From positions 1 through 53,035 of the forward strand of contig URLZ01000015.1 of the NCBI GenBank assembly GCA_900548895.1: a DNA stretch of 53,035 nt. Reading direction: 5' to 3'. This DNA comes from an uncultured Akkermansia sp. (GTDB lineage: Bacteria; Verrucomicrobiota; Verrucomicrobiia; Verrucomicrobiales; Akkermansiaceae). Within the stretch, counting starts at the first letter, position 1. The number at the start of each line of letters is the position of its first letter. Positions 38,655-46,925 of this stretch are shown piece after piece. The translations under genes were made by a program, and so were the position numbers. Under the pieces are notes generated by a model. The model made no database searches. It had not been told where the DNA came from and worked only from the letters and a program-made list of their open reading frames with translations.

Positions 38655-39755
38655 TCAGAGTTCGCGGAGGCGGGCGAGCCTCTGCCGCAGGGCGGTGACG
38701 GCGGGGTGCGCCATGAGGCGGCCGATGGCGGTGACGGGCACGGGGTACTCGGGGACGCAGATGCGGAGGGTGTCGGGCAGCCGGCTGATGACGGCCTCTT
38801 CCGTCGGGCGCAGGGTGCCGGCGTAGTCGCCGTCGAGCTGGTAGGCGAGTTTGGATTCGGCGGTGATGACGCCCTCAGCGAGCTGGCAGAATTGGGCGGA
38901 CTGGCTGCTGTTGCGGTTCGTGCCGCCGTGCTGCATCATGCTGGCGATGATTTCCATGAGGATGCCCATGCTCTCCTGCTGAATCATGACGGCGTCGAGT
39001 TTGCCGTCGTTGTAGGCTGCGCTGGCAAAGAGGCGCGCTTCGCCGCCGTATCGCTTGCCGTTGCCGAGAATGAGCTGGGTGCCGATGATTTCCTCGCCGC
39101 CGGGTAGGGTGAGGGTGATGACGGCGTGGTGCTCGGTGGCGACGCGCAGGGCAGTGAAGATGTGCGAGGCGGCACCGAAGAGGCGCTTCATGCCCGGGGT
39201 GATGAGCTGGACGATGCGTGCGTCGAGGCCGAAGCCGGCCATTTGGAGAAAGGGCTCGCCGTTGATGGTGAAGAGGTCGACCTCTTCGCGGCGGGGGCTG
39301 AGCATGGCCCTGAGGGCGAGATCGAAGCGGCGGCTGCCGATGCCGAGCTCTCGGGCAAAGACGTTCATGGTGCCGCTGGGCAGGATGCCCAGCGCGCTCC
39401 GGCTGCCGAGCAGGCCGCGCGCGGCGGTTTTGAGGGTGCCGTCGCCGCCGGCGGCGGCGATGACGGGCTCTCCCTTCTCCGCGAGGTCGCGCGCCTGCCC
39501 CTGCATCTGCTCGGGGGAGTCGGAGGTGATGAGGCGGAAGTAACCGTCGTGCGCCAGAAGCCATTTGCGAAGCCCCGAGCGGAAGAGGCTGCCGGCATGC
39601 GGGTTGAGCAGCAGGGGAATCGGTCGCTCCGGGAGGGGCGGCATGTCTCCGCCCGCGGCCTCCGGGGGCGGATCCGTTTCTCCGCTGGGCTGCTCGTGAT
39701 TCATGCCGTGCTGATTCATGCCGTGCTGCGCTTGAAGCCTCTCGGCTGGGTCCAT
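38655..39755 (-). CDS. Diacylglycerol-kinase-domain lipid kinase (YegS/DgkB type)
   Basis: 366 residues. The DAGK catalytic domain is clear: LLLNPHAGS near 49, VIAAAGGDGTLKTAARGLL (ATP site GGDGT near 103), and LGILPSGTMNVFARELG. The C-terminal beta-sandwich holds LAYQLDGDYAG, which fits the QxDGE motif. It phosphorylates a lipid such as diacylglycerol or sphingosine. The N-terminal 40 residues are polar, with a tandem Gln-His-Gly-Met-Asn (encoded by a 15-bp direct repeat). The gene follows cdsA by 16 bp, so the two form an operon in phospholipid metabolism. It is one of the few genes with a Shine-Dalgarno-like GGAGAG just before the ATG. Confidence 0.88.
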   Translation of the reverse strand: MDPAERLQAQHGMNQHGMNHEQPSGETDPPPEAAGGDMPPLPERPIPLLLNPHAGSLFRSGLRKWLLAHDGYFRLITSDSPEQMQGQARDLAEKGEPVIAAAGGDGTLKTAARGLLGSRSALGILPSGTMNVFARELGIGSRRFDLALRAMLSPRREEVDLFTINGEPFLQMAGFGLDARIVQLITPGMKRLFGAASHIFTALRVATEHHAVITLTLPGGEEIIGTQLILGNGKRYGGEARLFASAAYNDGKLDAVMIQQESMGILMEIIASMMQHGGTNRNSSQSAQFCQLAEGVITAESKLAYQLDGDYAGTLRPTEEAVISRLPDTLRICVPEYPVPVTAIGRLMAHPAVTALRQRLARLREL

Positions 39756-39771
39756 CGCTCTCTCCGCGGCA

Positions 39772-40668
39772 TCAGAACAAGCTGAGCACCACGAAGGCGG
39801 AGAAGGTGAAGGATACGGTGAAGGAGGGGGAGTCGATGAGGTCGAAGATGCCGCCGATGCCCGGCAGCAGCGAGCCGCTGTCCTTGACGCCGAGGCCGCG
39901 CTTGATCAGCGAGCCCGCGAGGTCGCCGAAGACGGCGATGACGAAGATGACGGCCGAGTAAATCGCGAGGAGGGTGGGGCCGAATCCGCTCTGCATCCAC
40001 AGCCCCAGCAGCACACCGAGAATCGTGGTGATGATGAAGGAGCCGATGATTCCCTCCCAGCTCTTTTTCGGCGAGACGGCGGGGCTGAAGCGCCGGGTGA
40101 TGAACTTGCCGCCGGTGAGCACGCCCGTGACATAGGCCCAGATATCACTCATTTTGGTGACGAGGATGAGCCAGAGCAGGAAGTGGCAGTCCTGAGTGGC
40201 TCCTTTGAAGCAGAAGAAGAAGGAGAAGCCGAAGAGCCAGACGGGGTAGATGAAGGCGAGTATGGTTTCCGCCGCGTCGGCAAGGGCCTGCCGCCCGCTC
40301 TTGCCGCTGTAGTCCATGGCGAGGATTTGCCGGATGAACGCCAGAATGCTGAAGAGGGCGAGCCCGGCGAGCACGAGGCAGAACAGCACCAGCGTTGCCG
40401 TGATCGGCCCCATATGAGAGCCGATGATGTTTTGGGCAGTGAGCAAGAGCACCCAAGGGTAGATGAGGCCGCCGACGAGCACGAGCGGCCGGTCCGCCGA
40501 CCGCCCCGCGAGCATGCGGTACCACTCGACGGTGGTCAGGTTGCAGAAGATGGCGATGAGGATGCCGTAGCCGAGCGGGTCGTCCCAGGCGATGGCGCCG
40601 CCGAGAATGGCCAGCAGGATGATGGTGCTGAAGCTGCGCTCCAGAAAGGTCTTGGTTTTCGGTGTCAT
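39772..40668 (-). CDS. cdsA: Phosphatidate cytidylyltransferase
   Basis: 298 residues, integral membrane, about eight hydrophobic segments. It makes CDP-diacylglycerol from phosphatidic acid and CTP. The signature near the C-terminus reads FGDLAGSLIKRGLGVKDSGSL then PGIGGIFDLIDS. The conserved Asp, Lys-Arg, Lys-Asp and Asp-x-x-Asp-Ser positions are kept, but the usual PGHGGxxDRxDS has Ile for His and Leu for Arg. The ATG at 40666-40668 starts the hydrophobic helix region; the longer frame upstream is low-quality. The next gene, the lipid kinase, could return diacylglycerol to phosphatidic acid for this enzyme. Confidence 0.88.
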   Translation of the reverse strand: MTPKTKTFLERSFSTIILLAILGGAIAWDDPLGYGILIAIFCNLTTVEWYRMLAGRSADRPLVLVGGLIYPWVLLLTAQNIIGSHMGPITATLVLFCLVLAGLALFSILAFIRQILAMDYSGKSGRQALADAAETILAFIYPVWLFGFSFFFCFKGATQDCHFLLWLILVTKMSDIWAYVTGVLTGGKFITRRFSPAVSPKKSWEGIIGSFIITTILGVLLGLWMQSGFGPTLLAIYSAVIFVIAVFGDLAGSLIKRGLGVKDSGSLLPGIGGIFDLIDSPSFTVSFTFSAFVVLSLF

Positions 40669-41147
40669 GGGGGGAAGGGGGGCGGGGAGAGAGAATGGCT
40701 GGAGTGTGGGGAGAAGTGCAGCCCCTGCGCCTGTCTGCATCGGTCTGCGGCGGGATGTGGGGCTCAAGCTCTGCGCGCAGAGTGTGAAAAAGGTCGGGAA
40801 AGTCGGGAGTTGCGGTTAGTGGTGCGGTCGGAGGTCGGGAAAAGGCCGAGGGCGAGAAAGATCTCCTCTGCCGGCTCGGTTGGCGCCTAGCTGTGGAGGG
40901 GCAGGGGCTGATTCCCGATGCCGGCGGGCCGCTGCGGGCTCAGATGCCGCAGGCTTCGGCTGCTCGCGGATTCCGGCTTCTCGCTGCGCCGCGAGCCCCT
41001 CGCTGCGTCCTGCCTCCACGTCGCGGCAGACGGGGCCGACTGATTCGAGCTTGAGATGTTCGATGCGGGGAGGCCGCAGCCAGGTCTCGGGACGCCTCCG
41101 AGGGCGGCGGAGCCGTGGAGCTCCGCCGCCGCGGGGAGGGGATGAGA
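40669..41147. other. Gap between cdsA and fumarase
   Basis: No supported gene in about 480 GC-rich bases. A 14-bp perfect palindrome (CTCTGCGCGCAGAG) is at about 40769-40782, and the fumarase 3' hairpin is at 41103-41130. Confidence 0.5.
41103..41130 (-). terminator. Perfect 11-bp hairpin after fumarase
   Basis: GGCGGCGGAGC / GCTCCGCCGCC with a 6-nt loop, 18 nt past the stop codon. No T-tract, so its role as a terminator is uncertain. Confidence 0.5.
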
Positions 41148-42803
41148 TCAGTGACCGCCCTGGCAGAGCTGGCAGCCCCAGCCGGCGCGGATGTCGGCGA
41201 AGAAGTCGTTGCCCTTGTCATCCACGAGGATGTAGGCCGGGAAGTCCTTCACCGTAATCTTCCAGATGGCCTCCATGCCGAGCTCGGGGTATTCGAGGCA
41301 TTCGATGGAGGTGATGCAGTTCTTGGCGAGGTCCGCCGCGACGCCGCCGATGGAGCCGAGGTAGAAGCCGCCGAACTTCTTGCAGGAGTCGGTGACGCAC
41401 TGGGCGCGGTTGCCCTTCGCGATCATGATCATGCTGCCGCCGTGGCTCTGGAAGAGCTCGACGTAGGAGTCCATGCGGCCGGCCGTCGTGGGGCCGAAGG
41501 AGCCCGAGGGGTAGCCCGCGGGGGTCTTGGCCGGGCCGGCGTAGTAGATGGGATGATCCTTGATGTACTGCGGCAGATCCTGACCGGCGTCGAGGCGCTC
41601 TTTGAGCTTGGCGTGGGCGATGTCGCGGCCCACGATGATGGTGCCGGTGAGCGAGAGGCGCGTCTTGACGGGATACTGGCTGAGGTCGGCCAGCACTTCC
41701 TTCATCGGGCGATCGAGGTTGATGGGCACGCCCGCGCTCTTCGTCTCGCGCAGCTCGGCCGGGATGTATTTGCCCGGGTCGTATTCAAGCTCTTCAATGA
41801 AGATGCCCTCGGGCGTGATCTTCGCCTTGGCGTTGCGGTCCGCGGAGCAGGAGACGCCCAGCGCCACCGGGCAGGAGGCGCCGTGGCGCGGCAGGCGCAC
41901 GACGCGCACGTCGAGCGCAAACCACTTGCCGCCGAACTGGGCACCCAGCCCGAGCTTCTCCGCCTCCTTCTTCAACTCGTTCTCGAGCTCGATGTCGCGG
42001 AAGGCGCGGCCGTGCTCGTTGCCACTGGTGGGCAGGCTGTCGTAGTACTTGGTCGAGGCGAGCTTGACGGTCTTGAGGCAGAGCTCGGCGCTCGTGCCGC
42101 CGATGACGAAGGCCACGTGGTAGGGCGGGCAGGCCGCCGTGCCCAGTGTGCTCATCTTCTGCACGAGAAAGCTCTTGAGCGACTTGGGGTTGAGCAGGGC
42201 CTTGGTCTCCTGATAGAGGTAGGTCTTGTTGGCCGAGCCGCCGCCCTTGGCGATGAAGAGGAAGCTGTACTCCATGCCGTGATCGGTGGCGAAGAGGTCG
42301 ATCTGCGCGGGCAGGTTGGTGCCCGTGTTGATCTCCTTGTACATGTCGAGCGCGACATTCTGCGAGTAGCGCAGGTTGTTCTTCGTGTAGCAGTCGTAGG
42401 CGCCGCGGGAGATGTATTCGGCGTCGTTGCAGCCCGTCCAGACCTGCTGGCCCTTCTTGCCGACGCAGATGGCCGTGCCCGTGTCCTGGCAGAGGGGCAG
42501 CACACCCATGGAGGCCACCTCGGCATTGCGCAGCATGGTCAGCGCGACGCTCTTGTCATTCTCGGAGGCCTCGGGGTCGCTCAGGATGCCCTTGACCATT
42601 TCGAGGTGCTCGGGGCGCAGGTAGAAGGCGACGTCGTGCCAGGCGGTCTCCGCCAGCAGACGGAGGCCCTCGGGCTCAACCTTGAGCATGGGCTTGCCCT
42701 CAAACTCGCCGACGCTGACGTAGTCTTTGGTGAGCAGGCGATACTTGGTGGTATCTTCCCCCATGGGGAACATTTCCTGATAGACAAAGGGTGGTGTTGC
42801 CAT
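41148..42803 (-). CDS. fumA: Fumarate hydratase, class I (iron-sulfur)
   Basis: 551 residues, the [4Fe-4S] class I enzyme interconverting fumarate and malate. The three cluster cysteines are placed as in the family: PLCQDTG near 103, [11 protein letters not shown] near 222, and [12 protein letters not shown] near 309. The C-terminal domain has [15 protein letters not shown] and the GGVAADLAK motif. The frame is open to 42848, but the ATG at 42801-42803 starts a family-like N-terminus (Met-Ala-Thr-Pro). An oxygen-sensitive enzyme of this class fits an anaerobic life. The symbol denotes the family. Confidence 0.93.
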   Translation of the reverse strand: MATPPFVYQEMFPMGEDTTKYRLLTKDYVSVGEFEGKPMLKVEPEGLRLLAETAWHDVAFYLRPEHLEMVKGILSDPEASENDKSVALTMLRNAEVASMGVLPLCQDTGTAICVGKKGQQVWTGCNDAEYISRGAYDCYTKNNLRYSQNVALDMYKEINTGTNLPAQIDLFATDHGMEYSFLFIAKGGGSANKTYLYQETKALLNPKSLKSFLVQKMSTLGTAACPPYHVAFVIGGTSAELCLKTVKLASTKYYDSLPTSGNEHGRAFRDIELENELKKEAEKLGLGAQFGGKWFALDVRVVRLPRHGASCPVALGVSCSADRNAKAKITPEGIFIEELEYDPGKYIPAELRETKSAGVPINLDRPMKEVLADLSQYPVKTRLSLTGTIIVGRDIAHAKLKERLDAGQDLPQYIKDHPIYYAGPAKTPAGYPSGSFGPTTAGRMDSYVELFQSHGGSMIMIAKGNRAQCVTDSCKKFGGFYLGSIGGVAADLAKNCITSIECLEYPELGMEAIWKITVKDFPAYILVDDKGNDFFADIRAGWGCQLCQGGH

Positions 42804-42813
42804 AACGCCCCTA

Positions 42814-42842
42814 TTTGTACCACTCGGGCGGCGGAAAAGCGA
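42814..42842 (-). promoter_or_regulatory. Possible promoter of fumarase
   Basis: Minus strand: extended -10 TGGTACAAA (-10 TACAAA at 42814-42819), ending 10 nt from the ATG. The -35 at 17 bp is weak (TCGCTT, 42837-42842). The leader would be 3-4 nt. Confidence 0.45.
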
Positions 42843-42864
42843 GCACAAAATGAGGCCTCCCCGC

Positions 42865-42907
42865 CCCAGAACAAAGCGGGGGAGCGGCAGATGGCTGCCG
42901 CTCCCCC
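42865..42907 (-). terminator. Intrinsic terminator of the alcohol dehydrogenase
   Basis: Perfect 13-bp stem GGGGGAGCGGCAG / CTGCCGCTCCCCC with loop CCAT, then GCTTTGTTC, about 70 nt past the stop codon. Confidence 0.8.
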
Positions 42908-42977
42908 TTGGGTGAGGCGTTTCGGCTCACGGCGCGATGCCGTTCGCCGGGCGCAATGCCGGTTGTTGCGTGGCCGA

Positions 42978-44171
42978 TCAAGCCTCGGGCGCAACGGCGG
43001 CGCGCATGATGGATTCAGCCAGAGGCTGGTCGAGCGGCAGCACGCCGGGCAGGGTCATCGGGTTGCCGTTCTCGTCGTGGCAGGCGGCGTGAGCCATCGC
43101 GGTGTAGTCCGCATCGGCGGGGATGCCGAGCTCCTGCATCGTCTGGGGCAGGCCGATGGCGCGGTACCAAGAGCGCAGGCGGGCAATGCCCTCGCGGATG
43201 ACGCCAGCGGTGTCGCGGTTGGCCGTCACGCCCATGACGTTGACGGCCCACTGGGCAAAGATGCCGGGGTTGGCCTTCCAGACAGCCTCCATGTAGGGCG
43301 GGACGACGACGGCGAGGCCGCCGCCGTGCGGCACGTCGTAGACGGCGCTCAGCTCGTGCTCCAGGCGGTGGCAGGCCCAGCTCTGCTCGCGGCCGACGCC
43401 CAGCAAATCATTGTGGGCAACCGTGCCGCTGAGGGCGAGCTGGCCCCAGGCGTTGACATCCTTCGGGTTGTCTCGCAGCACGAGAGCCTGCTGCATGATG
43501 GTGCGCATGGTGGCCTCGCAAAGGGCGTCGGAGAGCTGGGTGTCGGGCGTGTTGCTGAAGTAGCGCTCGAAGATGTGGCAGAGCATGTCGCAGGCGCCGT
43601 AGGCCATCTGCGACGGCGGCAGGGTGAGGAAGAGCTCGGGATCCACGATGCTGAGCACCGGGCGCAGCAGCTGGTGCTCAGCAGCCAGCTTGCGGCTCGT
43701 CTCCTCGTTCGTGATGACGGTGTTCGGGCTGTTCTCGCTGCCGGCGGCCGGAAGAGTCAGAATGGTCGCGACGGGCAGGGGAGTGAAATCAATGGGAAGC
43801 CCCTGAGCATAATACTCCCACACGTCCTGAGGCGCGGGCACACCCAGCGCGATGCACTTCGCCGAGTCGATGACGCTGCCGCCGCCGACGGCCAGCACGA
43901 GATCGACATTTTCGGTCCGGCAAAGCTCAATACCCTTGCGTGCCAGAGCCAAACTCGGGTTGGGTTTGACTCCGCCCAGCTCGACGAATTCAACGCCGGC
44001 GGCTTTCAGTGAATCGACGACGCAATCATAGAGACCGGTGCGTCGAACGCTGCCGCCGCCGTAATGCAGCAGAACCTTGCGGGCCAAGGGCTTCAGTAGC
44101 TCCCCGATGCGGCTGCGCTGACCGGGGCCATAGACATAATGAGTGCGGTTGCAGTAGTCAAAGTTGAGCAT
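42978..44171 (-). CDS. Iron-type alcohol dehydrogenase (butanol dehydrogenase / YqhD-like)
   Basis: 397 residues. The N-terminal NAD(P) domain has AVGGGSVIDSAKCIALG. Metal ligands line up with the YqhD group: Asp and His in GACDMLCHIFERYF (near 194 and 198), His in WACHRLEHEL (near 267) and His in DVPHGGGLAVV (near 281). Such enzymes reduce aldehydes, for example butanal or methylglyoxal-derived aldehydes, with NADPH or NADH. Single-gene unit with promoter and terminator. The -10 box ends 6 nt before its ATG, predicting a leaderless message. Confidence 0.92.
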   Translation of the reverse strand: MLNFDYCNRTHYVYGPGQRSRIGELLKPLARKVLLHYGGGSVRRTGLYDCVVDSLKAAGVEFVELGGVKPNPSLALARKGIELCRTENVDLVLAVGGGSVIDSAKCIALGVPAPQDVWEYYAQGLPIDFTPLPVATILTLPAAGSENSPNTVITNEETSRKLAAEHQLLRPVLSIVDPELFLTLPPSQMAYGACDMLCHIFERYFSNTPDTQLSDALCEATMRTIMQQALVLRDNPKDVNAWGQLALSGTVAHNDLLGVGREQSWACHRLEHELSAVYDVPHGGGLAVVVPPYMEAVWKANPGIFAQWAVNVMGVTANRDTAGVIREGIARLRSWYRAIGLPQTMQELGIPADADYTAMAHAACHDENGNPMTLPGVLPLDQPLAESIMRAAVAPEA

Positions 44172-44177
44172 GTACTC

Positions 44178-44206
44178 ATGCTAACGCGGAACGGAGCTCA
44201 ATGCAA
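44178..44206 (-). promoter_or_regulatory. Leaderless-type promoter of the alcohol dehydrogenase
   Basis: Minus strand: -35 TTGCAT (44201-44206), 17-bp spacer, -10 TAGCAT (44178-44183), ending 6 nt before the ATG. Confidence 0.72.
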
Positions 44207-44280
44207 GCTTTCGATTGCAATTTTTTCGCTTTTTCTGCGTCACGCTGAGTCTCGGGTGCGGATGACGCAAGCGAATGGCT

Positions 44281-44913
44281 TCAGCCGCGGATGAAGCGGC
44301 GGGCTTGGAAACAGTAGTTGGCCCCGCTCCAGAGCGTGAGAATCAGGCTAATCCAGAGGAAAGCCGCGCGCAACCCCTCGCCGATACTGCCGAAGAGCAG
44401 ATCGGGAAGCGGGAAAAACAGGTTGCCGCCGTAGGCCAGCAGCAGCAGGCAGTCAATGCTGTAGGCCAGCTGAAAACCCGTCTTCCACTTGCCGCACCAG
44501 TCTGCCGCCATCACATAGCCCTGAGCAACGGCAAGCTGCCTGATGCCCGTGACGAGGAATTCGCGGAAGATGATGACAATGGTGACCCAGAAGGGGCAGA
44601 GGTGCATCTCGGTGAGAAAGATGTAGGCCGCACTGACGAGAATCTTGTCTGCCAGCGGGTCAATGAGTTTGCCGAAGTTGGTGACCTGATTGAGGCGGCG
44701 GGCAAGGTAACCGTCAAAGAAATCAGAAATCGCCCCGATCACGAAAGCCCAGAAAGCTATGCAGCGCGCCGCGCTCAGCGGCACAAGCATACCGTTAAAC
44801 TCCGGCGTGATGGCGCTGGCAGCAGGCGCCGCTGAATCCCATGCCAAGGCACAGGTAAAGACAATGACGCAGAAAATACGGGTAAGGGTGATGCAATTCG
44901 GCAGATTGAACAT
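44281..44913 (-). CDS. pgsA: CDP-diacylglycerol-glycerol-3-phosphate 3-phosphatidyltransferase
   Basis: 210 residues, several membrane helices. The CDP-alcohol phosphatidyltransferase signature is complete: ISDFFDGYLARRLNQVTNFG plus KLIDPLADKIL, fitting D-x2-D-G-x2-A-R-x8-G-x3-D-x3-D. The N-terminal LPNCITLTRIFCV is typical of PgsA. It makes phosphatidylglycerophosphate from CDP-DAG, the product of cdsA in this window. It is divergent from recJ. Confidence 0.94.
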   Translation of the reverse strand: MFNLPNCITLTRIFCVIVFTCALAWDSAAPAASAITPEFNGMLVPLSAARCIAFWAFVIGAISDFFDGYLARRLNQVTNFGKLIDPLADKILVSAAYIFLTEMHLCPFWVTIVIIFREFLVTGIRQLAVAQGYVMAADWCGKWKTGFQLAYSIDCLLLLAYGGNLFFPLPDLLFGSIGEGLRAAFLWISLILTLWSGANYCFQARRFIRG

Positions 44914-44927
44914 ACCAGACGAGACAG

Positions 44928-44956
44928 ATGCTATATGATAACAACTGCCTTGGCAA
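44928..44956 (-). promoter_or_regulatory. Promoter of pgsA
   Basis: Minus strand: -35 TTGCCA (44951-44956), 17-bp spacer, -10 TAGCAT (44928-44933), 14 nt before the ATG. Short leader of about 7 nt. Confidence 0.65.
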
Positions 44957-45081
44957 GCAGAAAGTGCACCCTCCGAGTCATCAAATCAAATCTCAGTTGC
45001 GAGACGAAATCCTCGCGGGATGAGCCTCCGCTGAGCAGGGACGCTACGCCCGAGGCTGCCGGGGCAGACATGATTTACACC

Positions 45082-45110
45082 TTGACGGGCAGAATGAGCA
45101 GTGGTAGAGT
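45082..45110 (+). promoter_or_regulatory. Leaderless-type promoter of recJ
   Basis: -35 TTGACG (45082-45087), 17-bp spacer, -10 TAGAGT (45105-45110), ending 6 nt before the ATG at 45117. Confidence 0.75.
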
Positions 45111-45116
45111 TGAGCC

Positions 45117-46829
45117 ATGAGTACGAAGTTCAGTTGGGAGCTTGCCCCAACGGACGGATCTGTTGACTTTGGCGAAGAGCTCAACCGGCAGTTGCCGCTG
45201 CTCGTGAGACGACTCCTTTCCCAGAGGGGCATATCCGGTCGGGAGAATGCGGAACGCTTCCTCAAACCCAAACTGGCTGACCTAGGAGACCCTTTTGAGC
45301 TCAGGGAGATGGATGCCGCCGTGGCTCGCATCTTCCGGGCAGTGGATCACGGCGAGCATGTATGCATCTACGGCGATTATGATGTGGATGGCGTGAGCGC
45401 CGTGACCTTGCTGCACGCCGTGCTCACGGCCTTCGGTCTCTGCACGGACTGCTTCATCCCCGTGCGCACGAAGGAGGGCTACGGGCTGAGTCCCGAGGGC
45501 ATCGAGCATGCCATCGCCCTCTGCGGCGAGAAGCCCGAGCTGCTCATCACGGTCGACTGCGGCACCTCCTCCGTCAACGAGGTGCGCGACCTGCAGCAGG
45601 CCGGCATCGACGTCATCGTCTTGGATCACCATGAGCCGAGCCCGCTCGGGCGCCCCCCGGCCGTCGCCGTCGTCAACGCCAAGCTCGAGCCGCACAGCCC
45701 CCTCACCTACCTGTGCAGCGCGGGCGTCGTCTTCAAGCTCGCCCACGCGCTGCTCAAGCGCCGGCGCCTGCCGGACTTCGACCTGCGCCACTATCTGGAC
45801 ATCGTCGCGATCGCGACCGTGGCCGACATCGTGCCGCTCGTGGACGAAAACCGCCTGCTGACGCGCCATGGCCTCAAGCTCATGAGCCGCGGCGGCAACA
45901 TCGGTCTGCAGGCCCTCAATCAGGCCACCGGGCTCAACCGCCGCCCGAGCGCGAGCCACATTTCCTTCCGCATCGGCCCCCGCCTCAACGCCGCCGGGCG
46001 CATGGACTCCCCCGGCGATGCGCTGGAGCTGCTCATGACGGATGATCCCGAGCGCGCGCGCCAGCTCGCCCAGCACCTCGAGCAGCACAACAAGGCGCGC
46101 CAGCTCGAGGAGGAGCGCATCCGCGCCGAAGCCATGGCCATGCTGGAGCAGAACCCCGTGATGAAGCAGGATCACGTCATCGTGCTCGGCTCGCGCAGCT
46201 GGCATCCCGGCGTCGTCGGCATCGTCGCCTCCCTGCTCATGCGGCGCTTCCACAAGCCTGCCTTCATCATTTCGCTGGACGAAAACGGCCTCGGCAAGGG
46301 CTCCGGACGCTCCATCCCGGGCGTCTCGCTGGTCAAGGCCATCCACCGCTGCCACAGCGAGCTCGTCTCCGGCGGCGGGCATGACATGGCCGCCGGCATC
46401 GTCATCCGCGAGGATCAGATCGACGGCTTCCGCCGCGCCTTCAACCGCTTTGTGGAGGAGACCACTTCGGAGGATCAGCTCAAACCCGTCCTGCACATCG
46501 ATGCCGAAGTCAACTTTGCCGACCTGACGCTCGACCTGCTCGACGCCTACGAGCTCCTCGAACCCTTCGGCAACTCGAATCCCCAGCCGAACCTCATGAG
46601 CCGCAACGTGCGCCTCACCGAGGCCCCGCGCCACCTTCACGGCAACCACCTGCGCCTCTGCCTGCGCCAGGGCAACTGCGAATGCGACGCGATGTATTTC
46701 AACGCCGGGCGCCTCAAGCTGCCCGACCCGCCCTGGGACATCGTCTTCACCATCGACCGCAACACATGGAAGGGGCGCACCTCGCTCGCCATGTCTATTC
46801 AGGATATTCGCCCCGCACAAAACGACTGA
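45117..46829 (+). CDS. recJ: Single-stranded-DNA-specific exonuclease RecJ
   Basis: 570 residues. RecJ degrades single-stranded DNA 5' to 3' in recombination and mismatch repair. The DHH-family motifs are in order: YGDYDVDGVSAVTLL (near 86), TVDCGTSS, VLDHHEPSP (DHH, near 168), TVADIVPLVDENR (near 238), GPRLNAAGRMDSP, and the DHHA1 motif with SGGGHDMAAGIVI. The OB-fold C-terminus is present. The predicted promoter fixes the ATG at 45117 and gives a leaderless message. No gene follows closely enough to prove an operon (96 bp). Confidence 0.95.
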   Translation: MSTKFSWELAPTDGSVDFGEELNRQLPLLVRRLLSQRGISGRENAERFLKPKLADLGDPFELREMDAAVARIFRAVDHGEHVCIYGDYDVDGVSAVTLLHAVLTAFGLCTDCFIPVRTKEGYGLSPEGIEHAIALCGEKPELLITVDCGTSSVNEVRDLQQAGIDVIVLDHHEPSPLGRPPAVAVVNAKLEPHSPLTYLCSAGVVFKLAHALLKRRRLPDFDLRHYLDIVAIATVADIVPLVDENRLLTRHGLKLMSRGGNIGLQALNQATGLNRRPSASHISFRIGPRLNAAGRMDSPGDALELLMTDDPERARQLAQHLEQHNKARQLEEERIRAEAMAMLEQNPVMKQDHVIVLGSRSWHPGVVGIVASLLMRRFHKPAFIISLDENGLGKGSGRSIPGVSLVKAIHRCHSELVSGGGHDMAAGIVIREDQIDGFRRAFNRFVEETTSEDQLKPVLHIDAEVNFADLTLDLLDAYELLEPFGNSNPQPNLMSRNVRLTEAPRHLHGNHLRLCLRQGNCECDAMYFNAGRLKLPDPPWDIVFTIDRNTWKGRTSLAMSIQDIRPAQND

Positions 46830-46925
46830 CCCGCCGCCGCTCGACGGTTCCGCGCCGGCCGCTCGCATAAACTTGCGCCGCAGAGCCTCCGCCCGTCGCG
46901 CGCTCCGACCTCCGCCCGATTCCCC

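Noticed and set aside
41115..44012. Plus-strand frame of 965 codons over fumarase and the alcohol dehydrogenase
   Set aside because: Antisense of two well-supported enzymes.
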